From: Haematococcus lacustris
Taxonomy: Eukaryota > Chlorophyta > Chlorophyceae > Chlamydomonadales > Haematococcaceae
NCBI GenBank assembly: GCA_030144725.1
Contig: JASKMD010000008.1
Location: forward strand, 2,755,400 to 2,819,399
Length of the DNA stretch: 64,000 bases
Reading direction: 5' to 3'
How positions within the stretch are numbered: the first letter of the stretch is position 1; each line of letters begins with the position of its first letter. Below, piece after piece: positions 33,001 through 49,240 of the stretch. The notes under the pieces were generated by a model. The model was not told where the DNA came from. It did no database searches and saw only the letters and a program-made list of their open reading frames with translations. A program made the position numbers and the translations under genes.

Positions 33001-36000
33001 GAGCTTGGCTCAATGCTGCAACTAATCAGCGCAAGCCCAGTCACAGCATGCCACATGCCCTGGCAGTGGTGAGCTGCCACAGCCACTGCTGCTGTGCCTC
33101 CCCTCCCGCCCCCCCTCCTGCCGTCATGTGGCCTAGCTAAGAAGTGGGTTACAGAAGTCCTGAACCCCATGAGGGGAGGCCGGCCAAGCAGCTTCATGGC
33201 TGGCATGTATGACGGTGTACTGAATACATCTGTATATGAATATACTGTATACATTTCTTTGTTGGTTCATGTTCGCCCTTCATCTTCTGAATTGTAGTTT
33301 TCGAGGCGTAGTGATCAGAAAGGAATGGACAGCCCTGCCTTGTGGGTGTGCTTGTGCTGGCCCTGCCTGCTGCTTCCATGACGTCACCTTGCGTGGCTGG
33401 TGCAGGGTGGTGGAGGAGTTCATGCTGCATGTGGGCGGCAGCATCGGCTACTTCCAGGGTGACATCCGCAAGATCATGGCGGACATTGACGCCCTGAAGC
33501 CCACGCTCTTCGCCGGGGTGCCGCGTGTGTTCGAGCGCATCTACAGCGGAGTGCAAGACCAGGTGGGTTCAGGCAGGGAGGGGGCGGCTGGGAAGGGCTG
33601 TGACCTGGGCTGGGTAGGTGGGCTGGCTGCTGGCTCAGGCCCAGGGTGGTCAGTCTGGAAGCAGGTGGGCCAGGCAGTCTGGGAGTGCAGCCAGGGGTGC
33701 TCAGTGAGGGTCCCTGGTGGTGGAGCGCTGCCCATGCTGCCGGTGGGTGACGGCAGTGTGCCACAGCGATGTGGTGAGGGGCGAAGCAGGGTACTACAAC
33801 ACACAGGGAGTTGTCTGGTCTTGGTCACTTTTTTGCGTTGTGTTCTCTTCTTTCTTCCCCAAGAGGCCCTCGTTTTTTTTCCTGTGCATTGCATGGTAAG
33901 GTTGTAGTCGTTAAGGTGTAGTAATTGTTGGGTTGCGTCATGTTTGCACGCTGTGTATGGTGGGGTTCTTTGCAACAAAGTGGCCGGAATCAAGCAACTC
34001 TCTGTGTAATGTGGAGGCGGGTTTGGGATAGAGGGAGGTCCATCTGGTCTCCTCCTCGAGGGTGTGGCAGCGACCCGCAGCCTGACACTTCACCACACAC
34101 GCTGCAGGGCCAGCCTGTTGTGACTGTGATGCGGGGCTGGTGTGGTGAGGGGCAGGGGGTGAGTGTGGTAGGGTGGGGCCAAGCCCCTGACTCTGCAGAT
34201 GTGTCAGTGCAGTGCTGGATGTCCTGCTGCTGCTGCTGCTGCTGCTGCCGCTTCGGTGTGTGGGCTGTGGGGGTGCATGGCTCCTGTGGTGCGGCTGGCC
34301 CCCCTGCAGCTGAAGAAGGGCGGTGCGGTGAAGAACATGGTGTTCAATCTGGCCTATTACCGCAAGCTGTACTACATAAAGGCCGGCTACCGGCATGACA
34401 AGGTGAAAGGCCAGGGCCAGGGCCAGGGCCAGGGGCTCCCCACGGGGCTCTTTACCAGGCTGGCTAAGACGCTGCAAGACCTCAAGACCAGCTCATAAAC
34501 AGCTGGAGTTAGGGGTGGCAGCAGCAGCCGCAGGGCGGGCCACATGGACAGCAGCGAAAGTCAGCCACCATCAGGTGCAGCAGCATGGGCTGGATGAAGA
34601 GCTTGAGCAGCAGCAGCAGGGCAGGGCAGTGGAGGGGGCCAGCCCGGTGGTTGCTTCAGGGAGTGACCACAGCAGGCAGTGGCCCCCGCCCCCCACTACA
34701 GTGTCTCCCACACACCCAGGTTGCACCCTCTGGCACAACCTCGGGCTGAACCTCCCACCCTAGCCATCACCCCCCTTGGTGCCTGATCCCTGCCCCTCCC
34801 TGCTGGCTGACCTAGTCCTGCTGCCTGCTGGCCCGCAGGCGTCCATTGTCAGCGACCTGCTGGTATTCAACAAGTGGGTGGGGCAGGGTTTGGGGCCAGA
34901 CAGTGGGCGAGGCAGAGGCAGTATCAGGGATGTGGTGAGCCAGGCTGTACTGCGGCACAGAGCCAATGGGTGGGGAGGTGGAGAGGACAACGAAGGGGGC
35001 AGGGGACGTACCCTCCCAGGGTCCCTGCAGCCTACAGTGTCTGCCCTCCCCTTGTTGTCCTCTTGCCCCAGAACCTGCCTGGCCCCCCTCTTTGTGACCC
35101 CCTGCCACAGCCCCTGCTGCCCTGCCCCACTGCCACTGTGGTGGCTCTCTACACCCTCTCACACCGCCTCCCTCAGCTGCTGCTGCTGCTGCTGCTGGGC
35201 GCGGTGGTGATGGTGTGGTGCAGGATCAAGACCAAGCTGGGCGGGCGCGTGAGGGTGATCCTCACGGGCGGCGCACCCCTCTCACCGCAGATTGAGGAGT
35301 TCCTGCGGGTCACCATGTGCGCCCCGGTGGTGCAGGTCAGCCGCGACTATGCTACTGTTATGGGGGGACTTGGTCAGGGGGACAGTGGGCAGGGAGCAGG
35401 TGCAGCCAGTGGACAGCGGTCAGGGGGGCAAGAGGCCAGGGCACAAAGTAGGAGAGAGGTCAGGAAGAAAAGGGCCAGAGCCCTGCTCAGACCTGACCCC
35501 CTCACCCAGCCTAAACCGCACAGCCCCACTCTTCCCTCTTGCCCCTCCCGCTCTCCCGAGTCATGGGCCTTCCTTGGCCGCCACCTGCTGCCCCCACCTA
35601 CCGCTATCTGCTGCCCCTGCCCCTGCCCCCCTCGTGCAGGGCTATGGGCTGACAGAGACCTGCGCAGCGTCCTTCATCTCCTACCCCTACGCCATAGACC
35701 AGGCCGGCACTGTGGGCCCCCCAATGCCCCACACTGAGCTGCGGCTGGAGGCGGTGCCTGAGATGGGGTACGACCCGCTGGGCTCCCCGCCACGAGGAGA
35801 AGTGTGCATCCGCAGCAAGGCGCAGTTTGAGGGCTACTACAAGAACGCGGAGCTCACTCAGGAGGCTGTAGGTGAGGGGTGCAGTGGCTGATGAGGAGCA
35901 GGGGGTGTAGGTAGGATCAGGGCCAGGGTCGAGGCCAAGTCGAGGCCATGGTTGGGGCCAGAGCCTGAGTGTCACTAGGGGTGGGGGTCTGGGTCTGGGT

Positions 36001-37730
36001 CTGAGTCCAGGCCTAGGTCCAGGGCTGGGGTCGAGGTGGCCGCATACAAGGTGGGCGGTGCGGCAGGTGGCAGTGTGTGACGTGCTGTTTGAAAGCCTGC
36101 TGCCCCTGTCGCCTTGCCTGCCGCTGCCAATGCACTGGCATGCCTGCTGCTTATGGCCATGAAAGCAAATCCTGGCCTGCCGCTTGCCTCCACCGCTGTC
36201 TTGCCCCACTCCCAGCACCCCTCCCTTCATGCCTTGGCCCACCTGCTGCACGCCAAGGAGCCCGCCTAAGCCTGGCCTGGCCTGGCCTGCAGATGCTGAC
36301 GGCTTCTTCCACACCGGCGACATTGGCGAGCTAGAGCCCAGCGGGGCGCTTAAGATCATCGACCGCAAGAAGAACCTGTTCAAGCTCAGCCATGGTGGGG
36401 GCCCTGCAGTGGAGCTCAGGCTCATGCTTAGGCAGTGCCTGCTGCCCTGCCTGCTGCCCTGCCTGCTGCCCTGCCTGCTGCCCTGCCTGCTGCCCTGCCT
36501 GCTGCCCTGCCTGCTGCCCTGCCTGCTGCCCTGCCTGCGTGTAGGGTGGGTAGGGCGGGGGCTGGCAGTGGGGCACAATGATGTTTGATGGTGGAGGCAG
36601 GCCACCCTCTGATTCCAACCATCACCCAGAAGCCACTACACACTGAAGCATCCTCATTAACCTGCTGCAGGCCTGCTCGTGCCCCCATGCCCTGCATGTA
36701 CCAGACCTGTAGCTGCTGCCACTAGCCCTGACATGACACAAGTGGGCATGCATGCACTGCATGAGGGTGGCTTGTCCCTGGTCAACCTAGGCTTCGTGCT
36801 GCCCCTCACTCTGGCAAGCACACGACAGCACGTGGCCCTGGCCTTGTGTTCTGTCGCCCATTGTTGGCCCATGTGAGCTTTGTCAGTGCCGGCCATGCAT
36901 TTCCCACATCAAGCGTGTCCAGGTCATGTCAAGTGTGTGCACTGCCCACCAGGCAGCTCCACCTGCCCTCCACCCCACCTCGTGAATCGCAAAGCAATAC
37001 ATGGCAGTGGTGGAAATGATGATGGGTTCCCACCATTATGTAACTATCAACCTGGTATGGCTGCTTGGCCGCTGCAGGGGAGTACATTGCAGTGGAGCGC
37101 ATTGAGAATGTGTACAAGAACTGCGCCCTGGTGGAGATGCTGTGGGTGTACGGCAACAGCTTCGAGTCCTGCCTGGTGGCGGTGGTGGTGCCTAAGGAGG
37201 ATGCCCTGCGCAAGCTGGCCGCAGACAAGGGCGTGGAGGGCGCTGACGCCATGCCGCTCAAGGTGAGGGGCTGGGGCCCTTCCCTGACCCTCCCAGGCCC
37301 ACCCCTCCGACCCGGCTGCGCCGCAATCCATCCTCACTGCCACCACAGCCTCACTGCCACCACTCACGCTAGTGCTCTTTCTGCTGCTGCTGCCGCTGCC
37401 GCTGGCTGCAGAGGCTGGCACACTTGCCGCCAGTGCTGCTGCTACCTCTCGTCACTGCTGCTATTGCCTACACCATCGCAGGAGCTGTGCCGCAAGGACG
37501 CCATGGTGGCGGCGGTGCTGGGTGAGCTGAAGGCGGAGGGCAAGGCCGCCAAGCTGAAGGGGTTCGAAGAGATCAAGGCGGTGCTCCTGGAGCACGTGCC
37601 CTTCAGCCCTGAGAACGACCTCATGACCCCCTCCTTCAAACTCAAGCGAGCCCCTCTCCTCAAGCACTATCAGCCTGCCATCAAGGCCATGTATGACAAG
37701 GTCAGGGCTGCAGGCGGGGCAGGTGCCTGA
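30041..37730 (+). CDS. LACS: long-chain acyl-CoA synthetase (AMP-forming)
   Basis: The enzyme activates long-chain fatty acids to acyl-CoA through an acyl-AMP intermediate, for lipid synthesis or oxidation. Fifteen exons (30041-30192, 30570-30783, 30993-31100, 31392-31496, 31772-31904, 32383-32459, 32820-32887, 33406-33562, 34310-34402, 34839-34873, 35224-35335, 35640-35871, 36293-36394, 37078-37262, 37482-37730) join in phase to 673 residues, the family's normal size. Motifs in order are the P-loop [16 protein letters not shown] (about 232-247), [31 protein letters not shown] (419-426), [10 protein letters not shown] (498-507), and [19 protein letters not shown], which holds the hinge and CoA/fatty-acid linker. 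The start at 30041 gives a 51-residue first exon that leads in phase into [16 protein letters not shown]. No clear transit peptide, membrane anchor or peroxisomal C-terminus is seen, so location is open. The introns carry G-rich repeats, but the frame is intact throughout. Confidence 0.96.
31905..32382 (+). repeat. intron 5 of LACS: G-rich tract and three ~75-bp tandem units
   Basis: GGGGCAGGGC-type repeats occupy 31915-32105. Three copies of a ~75-bp unit containing GCCTCCGTACGCAGCC then follow at about 32126-32343. The array lies between the exons that encode the two halves of the P-loop (TSGTTG and GDPKG). Confidence 0.85.
36437..36540 (+). repeat. 12-bp CTGCTGCCCTGC repeat in LACS intron 13
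   Basis: About nine copies of a CCCTGCCTGCTG-type unit are tandemly arranged 43 bp after the donor at 36395. Confidence 0.85.
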
Positions 37731-38440
37731 GTAAGCGCAGTAATCACACAAGAGGGGGGTGAGGGCAGGGGGGCGCAGGAGAGGGGGTGAGGGACGGGCA
37801 TATGAGCACGCAGCCAAACAGTGTAACAGCTGACGGCTTGACCTGTGCAAGCCATCATAGCATCACGTGAGGGCACTGGGCGGTGGCACCTTCCTGCTCG
37901 GGTGGCTTGTGTGTATACCTGGCACACGCTCACATGCTGCCCGGCCTGGCACCTACCTGGCTGCCTGCATGATGTGCTGGTGGCCAGCGGCCTAGTCGTG
38001 GCGAATGAAGCAGAGGGCAGCCAGGGCTCTATGTGTCCAGCCTGCCAGTGTTCTGCTCCGGCCAGCGGGACTGGAGCAGTAGGGTGGTGTTGTTATCGTT
38101 GTGTAGCTGCTGATGTTGCCGGATGTAGTTGCTGAGCCCAGGGCCGTGCTCAACTGAGCGCTAGATGTTTAAATGCTTCGACGTGGCGAAGCATGGTGTG
38201 CGTGAATTTGACGCGGGTGGGCTTCTCCATCGGGTGTTTCTCGACTGCTCAGTTTTGTCCATGTTTTGTTGCTAAATGCACGGACATGTCGAGTTGAATA
38301 AAGTCATGGCGGCTAGGTTGTTGTCGCACTCAGAAACATGAGGTTTGCCGCATCACTGCGAAGCATGATGAGCAGCACTATGCGTGGCCGCGGCATGACC
38401 TCACGGCTCTGGTTTATGGGCTGGGTGTAGGCGTCAACGC
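37731..38440. other. convergent 3' flanks of LACS and NAT9
   Basis: These 710 bp hold the 3' UTRs of the two converging genes. No additional gene is recognisable. Confidence 0.5.
37822..37826 (+). terminator. TGTAA polyadenylation signal of the LACS gene
   Basis: TGTAA lies 92 bp after the stop codon. It is the standard poly(A) signal of chlamydomonadalean nuclear genes. Confidence 0.5.
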
Positions 38441-42390
<3,950 letters not shown>

Positions 42391-42961
42391 CGACGTCACA
42401 GGAAGGGGATGTCTCGTACATGTCTGCTGAATGTAAACGGCGAGTTACACTGATTGTGTGAGACTGCTGGTTTATCATATATACAAGAAAATAAGGGGGC
42501 AATGTCACGGAATGGCCTGCGATTCTCCGTGTAACCTCCCCTAACCTTTGTTACCGCATAGTACATCGAGGAAATCGAGCGCGACTCACTGTGCGGCAAG
42601 ATCGAAAGTCGATATGAAATTTGGAGGCCTTAAATATAGAGATGAGTTGTGGGTCTGGTAGTATGACAGCCAGCGCGTCCACTCGCGCTGATTCATTTTA
42701 AATGGTCTGGCCCACCCGTCAACCGACAGCCCAGTCAAACAAACACCCGGCTGCTCTCGCACAGTCCGTGCTTTGCAATGCCAAAGGGGTACGCTATGCA
42801 ATGCAAATGACCGTGCGGCACAGGTATCCAGCGACAGACAGGACAAGATGTCACTGTCAGACGACGACTGTGCACGGATGCCGAGCTTGCGGGACCCGCA
42901 ACCGGTGGTATCTCAGCTTACGGATCAGCAATGCAGACGGGTCTCCCGTCCCGTTTCCTAA
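42391..42961. other. upstream of NAT9: presumed promoter, no other gene
   Basis: The stretch nearest 42390 should contain the NAT9 promoter. I see no other gene or named element. Confidence 0.35.
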
Positions 42962-43640
42962 GCCCAATGGCAGCAGCGGACAGGGTGTATGGCAGCAGCG
43001 GGCAGGGTGTTGGGCAGCAGCAGGCAGGGTGTATGGCAGCAACAGGCAGGGTGTTGGGCAGCAGCAGGCAGGGTATATGGCAGCAGCAGGCAGGGTGTGG
43101 GGCAGCAGCAGGCAGGGTGTATGGCAGCAGCAGGCAGGGTGTATGGCAGCAGCAGGCAGGGTGTGGGGCAGCAGCAGGCAGGGTGTATGGCAGCAGCAGG
43201 CAGGGTGTGGGGCAGCGGCGGGCAGGTGGTGGGGCAGCAGCGGGCTGGTGGTAGTGCAGCGGCGAGCAGGGTGGGGGGCAGCAGGTGGCGAGTGTGGGGA
43301 AGCAATGGGCAAGGTGTGGGGCAGCAGCGGGCAGCAGCGGGCAGGGTGTGGGCCAACAGCAGGCAGGGTGTGGGGCAGTAACTTGCAGGTGGTGGGGCAA
43401 CAACGGGCAGGGTGTGGGGCAGTAGCGGGCAGGACGTGGGGCAGTAGAATGCAGGGTATGGGGCAGCAGCGGGCAGGGTGTGGGGCAGCAGCAGGCTAGG
43501 TGTGTGGCAGCGGGCAGGGGTGTGTGGCAGCAGCAGGCTAGGCTAGCAGGGTGTTGGGCAGTAGCTGGCAGGGTGTGTGGCAGCAGCAGGCAGGGTGCAT
43601 GGCAACAGCGTGCAGGGTGTAGGGCAGCAGCGGGCAGCAA
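42962..43640. repeat. 22-bp minisatellite
   Basis: About thirty imperfect copies of GTATGGCAGCAGCAGGCAGG plus GT and variants (GTGGGGCAGCAG…) are seen. It yields long Gln/Ala/Gly frames on one strand and Pro/Cys/Leu frames on the other, which are artefacts. Confidence 0.92.
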
Positions 43641-44537
43641 TAATCCTGCTGCCACAAATATTCAGCACCCTTCCCGCTACTGCCCCACACCCTCCCACAC
43701 CCTTCCCGCTACTGCCCCACACCCTGCCCTTCAGCCCTCTCCGCATTAGCCAAGTGTTGTTCCCTCTGCATGGCCAAGTGTTGTTCCCTCCCACCCAACC
43801 ACCTGGCCCATCCCCAGCACCCCTCCCCCAATTACCTACAGCCTAAGCGCCAGGGGAGCCAGCAGGACGGGGCAGAGGCAAGCTCAGGGGTCGGGGCAGG
43901 CCAAGGGGCAGAGGTAGAGTGGAAGGGTGCATTACGTTGCTCGGGTGCATTACGTAAGTCCCTGCCAATTCCACCTGCTGCAAGCCCGACGGCAGCCTCC
44001 CCTGCAGCCAACCCCGTCCATCCGCCTCCTCCACGCTACCACCGCCCTAACCGCCTAGCTCCCCCCCAACCCATTCAGTCCTCCCTCACCCCCCCAGCCC
44101 CGTGTTCTCACACGGACAAGTCTATGTGGACAAGTCTATGTGGACATGTCCCGTGTGAGTCAGGCGTCCGGTCTTAGCATCATGGTTGCGCACCCACGCC
44201 CAGTACGTGCCGCACCCGATGGGGCGGTACACCGAAGTGTTCGATGCCTTGCCTGCTGCCGACACTGACGAGAACTGGTAGAATCGCATGTCATGCACCA
44301 CGACCGCATCGGCACGACACTGTGACTATACATTGTGGTCGTCATCACAGTCCCTCAGTGGCTCCTATTGGCATGATGGCATAACAACATATTGGCACGA
44401 CATGGACTTTGCTTTACTACTGCTTTGCTGTTGATGCTATGAACATGTTGCGTTGGACCTTCGACAAGTTGTAGCTTAACGGCTTCCCAGCCTCCCATGG
44501 CAGCCATGTTTTTATGTATCACACTGTATCCTAGGAA
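43641..44537. other. intergenic, no recognised gene
   Basis: A small inverted repeat (CACACGGACAAGTC … GACATGTCCCGTGTG, 44109-44158) is the only structure noted. The rest is Pro-rich low complexity and short frames. Confidence 0.35.
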
Positions 44538-47500
44538 AATCCCTACAGCCCTCATGCAACTCATGAGTTGTAATCAAACACAGGCTGCAAGATCGCTGTT
44601 GTAAAGGCTACTGATAGTGTGCCTAGTGCCCACTTCCGCTCAGCCTTCTGGTGTGTGTGCCTCCAGGTCTACTACTAGCAAGAGCCCTACCCTACTCTAT
44701 AGCTCTTACTCACACACATCCCCTTTGCGAGGGGTTTGATAACTTTTTTTCTTGGATTGTCTTGCTGTGCTGGCTACCGTTGCCACTTGCGCCGCCACTT
44801 GCGCAACAGTGCCTTGTCGGGCAGGTACACCCACTCCTGGCCTGGCCTGCCTGGCTTTGGCAAGGCTGGGCGGCCTTCCCAGTAGCACAGCTCAGTGGGG
44901 CGTGGGCCTGGGCCGACTGCGCAGCGGCGGATGTTCAGCGCGGCTGACACGTCCCGGTCATAGAACCTGCACATGGGTGTGAGCGATGCATGAAGTCAAG
45001 TCATGTGCCATGTCAATGTGTCATTTCATGTGGCATATGTTGCAGCCATGCACATGTGCAGTGTCTGGTCAGTGCTTACTTGATGTTGTGGCTTGTTGAG
45101 CTCATCAAGCCCCTGACTTGGGAGCGCATCACCTTGCTGTACACTGGCCGCAGCCACCTGCATGGACACATGGGGCAATGCACATTTGTAAGATTCATTC
45201 CTTACCTTCCCAATCTTGACCCTACCCAGCCGCCTTGACTCCACCACCTCCCAGCTCTACCCTGACCCAACGACCATCACCCACTGACCCTCTCATCTGA
45301 AGGACTCTGGCGGCTGTCCAGGGAGGGCCTCACTGGGGCTGCTGTAGGCTGAGCTGACCCGGCTGGTGCGGAACTCCTCCACCAGCACCACACGCTCTGG
45401 CCTGAACTGCTTCACTGCCTCCTTCCGCATCTGGCTGACTGGGACACCTATGCAGCCAACGCTGCCGCTGCCACTGAAGCTAGCTGCCCCATAGGCCAGG
45501 GCCAGGATGCGGTCCGGCCACCGCTTCTGTGCCTGCTTCTTGACCTGCATCCACACATGGTACAGCACACAGTGGCACACATGTGTAAGGTCAGGTAGCA
45601 GCAGCAACAGAGGCAGCAACAGCAGCAGCTGGCCAGGTGAGCTGACTGTGGTTGGCTGCTGCCTAGCTCGTGGCTAGCTGCTACTGGGCCTTACCTTGGC
45701 CCAGAACGAAGCCACCACGCGCATCTTGCCACAGTACAGCCTGAACTTGGCGTTGGCCCAGCGCTGCTTTGAGACCTCTGCCCACATGGCGTCGTACGTC
45801 TCCAGGACGGTGTCGGCGAACCGCCGGTACGAGGCTAGCGAGCTGGGCTTGCTGCTGACCCGCGACAGGGCTGTGAGCTGCGGCTTCACCTTGGCCAGCC
45901 ACGTCTTGGTCGCTTGGGCCTGCCGCGTAATGCCGCTGTCCCGGTAGTACTAACCGGCTGTAAGCTTCCAGTGCCGCACGGACACCACTGAACATCACGC
46001 TGATGGCGACTCCATCGGTGTGCACGATTTGCGCGAAATTGTGCTTGGGGCTAGCGAGCTTTTGGCGGCGAGGGTCAGGCAGCAATGCATCCCATCGGTT
46101 GGCCACCTGTAGCCACCATATGCACATACCAAGGCACTTAGGCTCACAAGGCAGGCACAAGGCTGCAAGGAGCACTCACGTGGCTGTCTTTGGGCCCTGC
46201 AATGAAGTTTCCCGGCACCGCTGGGTCAGGTAGGGCACCGTTCCTGAAATTCTTCAAGGAGGTGACCCCCTCCTCCGTCAGCACCCCCAGCATGCCGGCG
46301 TCATGCATCATGCCATATAGGCCCCTGGTGTCGATGAAGACATGCCGAGCCTGGCACTTGCTGGTGGGGGTGAGGGCATAGGGTATGGGGGGGCGGGGGG
46401 GCTTTGGCAGCAGCCCTGGGTTGGTGAGCTCAGCCTGCTGCCAGGGCACCATATCCAGCTGCCAGGCTGCCATTAGAGCACGACCCGGTTTGTTAACCCA
46501 AAGCTAACATGGGTTAACCAAGGGAGGAAAGTTAACAAATTGTTAACACGACCGCCAGGTCGCGCTCCGCAGTCGCGATGGAAGGCGAAGCAACCGCGCC
46601 TTTCCGCAAAGCAAAGCTATACGCAGAGCTACAGTGCTCGGCCGGTGTTTCACTATGATGTAACTCTGCTTGGAGCAGGCCATGGCTGGTCGGCTGTAGC
46701 TTTGGGGGCTGGCTGTAGCTTTGGGGGCGATATTTTTACATGGCGACGAACAAGGACGCTATTGTCCCGGTAGTTGGGGTGGTGGCAAGGATGATGGCGT
46801 CAAGCATCGCAAGCGCAAATGCACAAAGTGCGCCGTGCAAGTCAGTGCAAGTCGTGCAAGTCAGGCTGCGGGGCTATTCAGGCTAACTAGTCAAGCACTC
46901 TCCGCACTAGCGGGACTAGCTAAGCATAGCGGGACCACAGCTCTCTATGGCGCTCTACCGGGGGGCTACAGCTCTCTATGGCGCAGGCTCCAGGAGGCAC
47001 ATTAGTCGATGCTAGGCGCAACGAGCCGTGTAGGAAGTCGCTGCAACAAAAGGACCACAATGGCTGCGCGGCTTACTCAGCGGCTTGCTTAGCGGCTCAG
47101 AGGCGAAGCCCACATCAACACCAATGTTCTCAATGAAGCCCATTGCCTGGCTCTTAGATGTCGGGAGCGTACTTTGCTGCCTGCCAAACCCCCATCGCAC
47201 TCCGGGTCGTCAGGGTGTTAGGCTCAAGGCGTTAACGTTACGTTAACAATTTGTTAACCCACGTTAACAGGCCCAAACATCAGGATGTTAACGTTAACAG
47301 TCGTGCCCTAGCTGCCATGGCTGCCTCCATCTCTCTGGTCCGCATGGCGCAGCAGCCGGCCCTGGTTGGCTGGATCCTCCACCCAGGCATGATCCACCAG
47401 CTCCCCCTCCTCAAGCCCCAGCAGCCCCCGTTGCAAAGCCACCTCAGCCTGCATGGCTGGAGTCGGCACCACCCCACCCTGCTCCAGCAGCCAGGTGACG

Positions 47501-48165
47501 TCCAGCCCGCACACCATGCGGCGCACATAGGTGCACTCCCGCTTTGACCAGGTTGGCAGGTACCCACCACCCACCCCCCAGAATCCAAATCTGCGCCGGT
47601 GTTCCTCAGTGCCCACCAGGACCTTAGCCCCAGCCAGGGACACTGACTTCTTGAGCCTGCCAGCGAAGAGCAGCGTGAGCATGTTGCTGAAAGCTGTCTC
47701 CAGCTGCTGCCTGACGTGGTCCACCATGTTGGCGTCAGACAGGTGGCGGGGGATTGCTGCGAGGCGGGCGCGAAGGTCGGGGTGCGCGGCCAGCACGACA
47801 GCCACTGTCGCGTTTGGCTGAGTGTTCGCGCCGTTTCCGGGCGGGCCGCGGCACAGCTGCAGGTACAGGTTCCTGCAGCTCAGGTCCGGGATGGCTGCCT
47901 GGGAGACAGGGATGCACCCCACGCTCGCTGATGGCCTCGTGGCTGCACAGCGTCGTCCAGAAAGGCATCCCACAGCTCATGCGGGAGGTGGGCTAGCTTA
48001 CACTTCCTGCCGTGGTATGTGTTGTCCCTATCGCGGGCAGCGCGGGCCTCTCCGGAGGTCTTTCTACTACGCTCCGCTTCGGTGAGGTCTGGCTGTAGTG
48101 CCTCGTCGCGGTCCTCAATGTCACTGCCTAGGTCCTCCGGCACTGGCCTAGGCACCTAAATCTAC
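44538..48165 (-). pseudogene. Fanzor copy E (family Fz-1), longest copy, interrupted by a MITE
   Basis: Reading down the minus strand, 48155-47880 gives PEDLGSDIEDRDEALQPDLTEAE and KCKLAHLPHELWDAFLDD. After a frameshift, 47880-47311 gives the N-terminal domain (CRNLYLQLCRGPPGNGANTQ, HLSDANMVDHVRQQLETAF, GRLKKSVSLAGAKVLVG). A MITE occupies 46474-47310. Then come MAAWQLDMVPW, RHVFIDTRGLYGMMHDAGML, VTSLKNFRNGALPDPAVPG and KLASPKHNFAQIVHTDG. A deletion removes RuvC-I. KPQLTALSRVSSKPSSL, VEEFRTSRVSS and FYDRDVSAALNIRR complete it to the stop at 44774. The donor after PPESFR is AT instead of GT. The 3' noncoding block runs to about 44538. It shows what a full Fz-1 N-terminus looks like. Confidence 0.85.
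46466..47318. mobile_element. 837-bp non-autonomous hAT-like element (MITE) nested in Fanzor copy E
   Basis: The insertion (46474-47310) is bracketed by the 8-bp duplication GCTGCCAT (46466-46473 and 47311-47318). Its ends are an 11-bp inverted repeat with one mismatch, TAGAGCACGAC and GTCGTGCCCTA. An 8-bp duplication with TAGNG ends is the hAT signature. Subterminal regions are packed with GTTAAC words (46493-46545 and 47230-47300). No transposase frame is present. Removing it restores the Fanzor peptide EMEAAMAAWQLDMVPW seen intact in copy C. Confidence 0.9.
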
Positions 48166-48229
48166 CTATAATGCTTAAGAGCCTAACATCCCCACACTAG
48201 CGACCACCGACTTAAACAGTGATACGCTG

Positions 48230-49040
48230 TGTAAAGTTGCCAATGTAACTCTAACATCGTAACAGTGAGGCCCTCCCTGGGCAGCCGCCTGAGTCCTTCA
48301 GGTGAGAGGGTTGAGGACAGGGTCAAGGTGAGGGTTGGTAGTGTTGGGAGGTGGTGGAGTCAAGGTGGCTGGGTAGGGTAAAGATAAAAGCTCAAGGGAC
48401 AATATTACAATTTGCATCGCCCCATGTGTCCATGCATGTGGCTGCGGCCAGTGTACAGCGAGGCAAAGCGATCCCAAGTCCGGGGCCTGATGTGCTCAAC
48501 AAGCAAAAACATCAGGAAAGCACTGACCTGGCACTGCACATGCACCGCAACATATCCCACATCACATGGCACATGACTTGACTTCATGCATCTCCCACAC
48601 CCATGTGCAGCCTCTATGACCGGGACGTATCTGCTGCGCTGAACATTCGCCGCTGTGCACTCGGCCCAGGCCCACGCCCCACTGAGCTGTGCTACTGGGA
48701 AGGCCGCCCAGCCTTGCCAAAGCCAGGCAGGCCAGGCCAGGAGTGGGTGTACCTGCCCGACAAGGCACTGTTGTGCAAGTGGCGGCGCAAGTGGCGGCGA
48801 TAGCCAGCTACAGCAAGACAATCCAAGAAAACAAGATACTAAACCCCTCGTAAAGGGGATGTGTGTGAGTAAGAGGGTTAGTTAGAGCTCTTGCTAGTAG
48901 TAGACCTGTAGGCACACACACCAGAAGGCTGAGCTGAAGTGGGCATTAGGCACACTATCAGTAGCCTTTACAACAGCGATCTTGCAGCCTGTGTTTGATT
49001 ACAAGTCATGCTTTATTTTGGTGTTGCATGAGGGCTGTAG
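48230..49040 (+). mobile_element. Fanzor remnant D (family Fz-1), internally deleted
   Basis: A short leader with GTTGCCAATGTAACT (48236-48250) is joined directly to the end of the RuvC-II exon (PPESF, about 48286-48301), then the exons corresponding to VAAASVQRGK and LYDRDVSAALNIRR (48611-48803). The 3' noncoding block runs to GGGCTGTAGGGA at about 49037. The order is the reverse of copy E, so E and D form a tail-out inverted pair. No duplication of the target is evident. Confidence 0.75.
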
Positions 49041-49114
49041 GGATTTAAACTTGTCTAGCATTGGCGACTTCTGACGCTAGCATCCAAAACTAAGCAATAG
49101 TTTCACACACAGGC

Positions 49115-49240
49115 ACATCTTTGTAAAGGCTACTGCTAGCGTGCCTAATGCCCACTTCAACTCAACCCACCTGGTGTGTGTGTCCCTCCATGACTACTAC
49201 TCACCCTCACACACATCCCCTCCACGCACTTCTCACATCA
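49115..49240 (-). mobile_element. Fanzor remnant D2: decayed Fz-1 3' noncoding end
   Basis: In minus orientation this matches the Fz-1 3' block with many substitutions (TGTAAAGGCTACTG, GTGTGCCTAATGCCCAC-like and CACACACATCCCCT). It is older than copies A, B, D and E. Confidence 0.6.

Noticed and set aside
42702..43655. Gln/Ala/Gly-rich protein on the plus strand
   Set aside because: It is a 22-bp minisatellite open in several frames on both strands, without splice sites or a unique domain.
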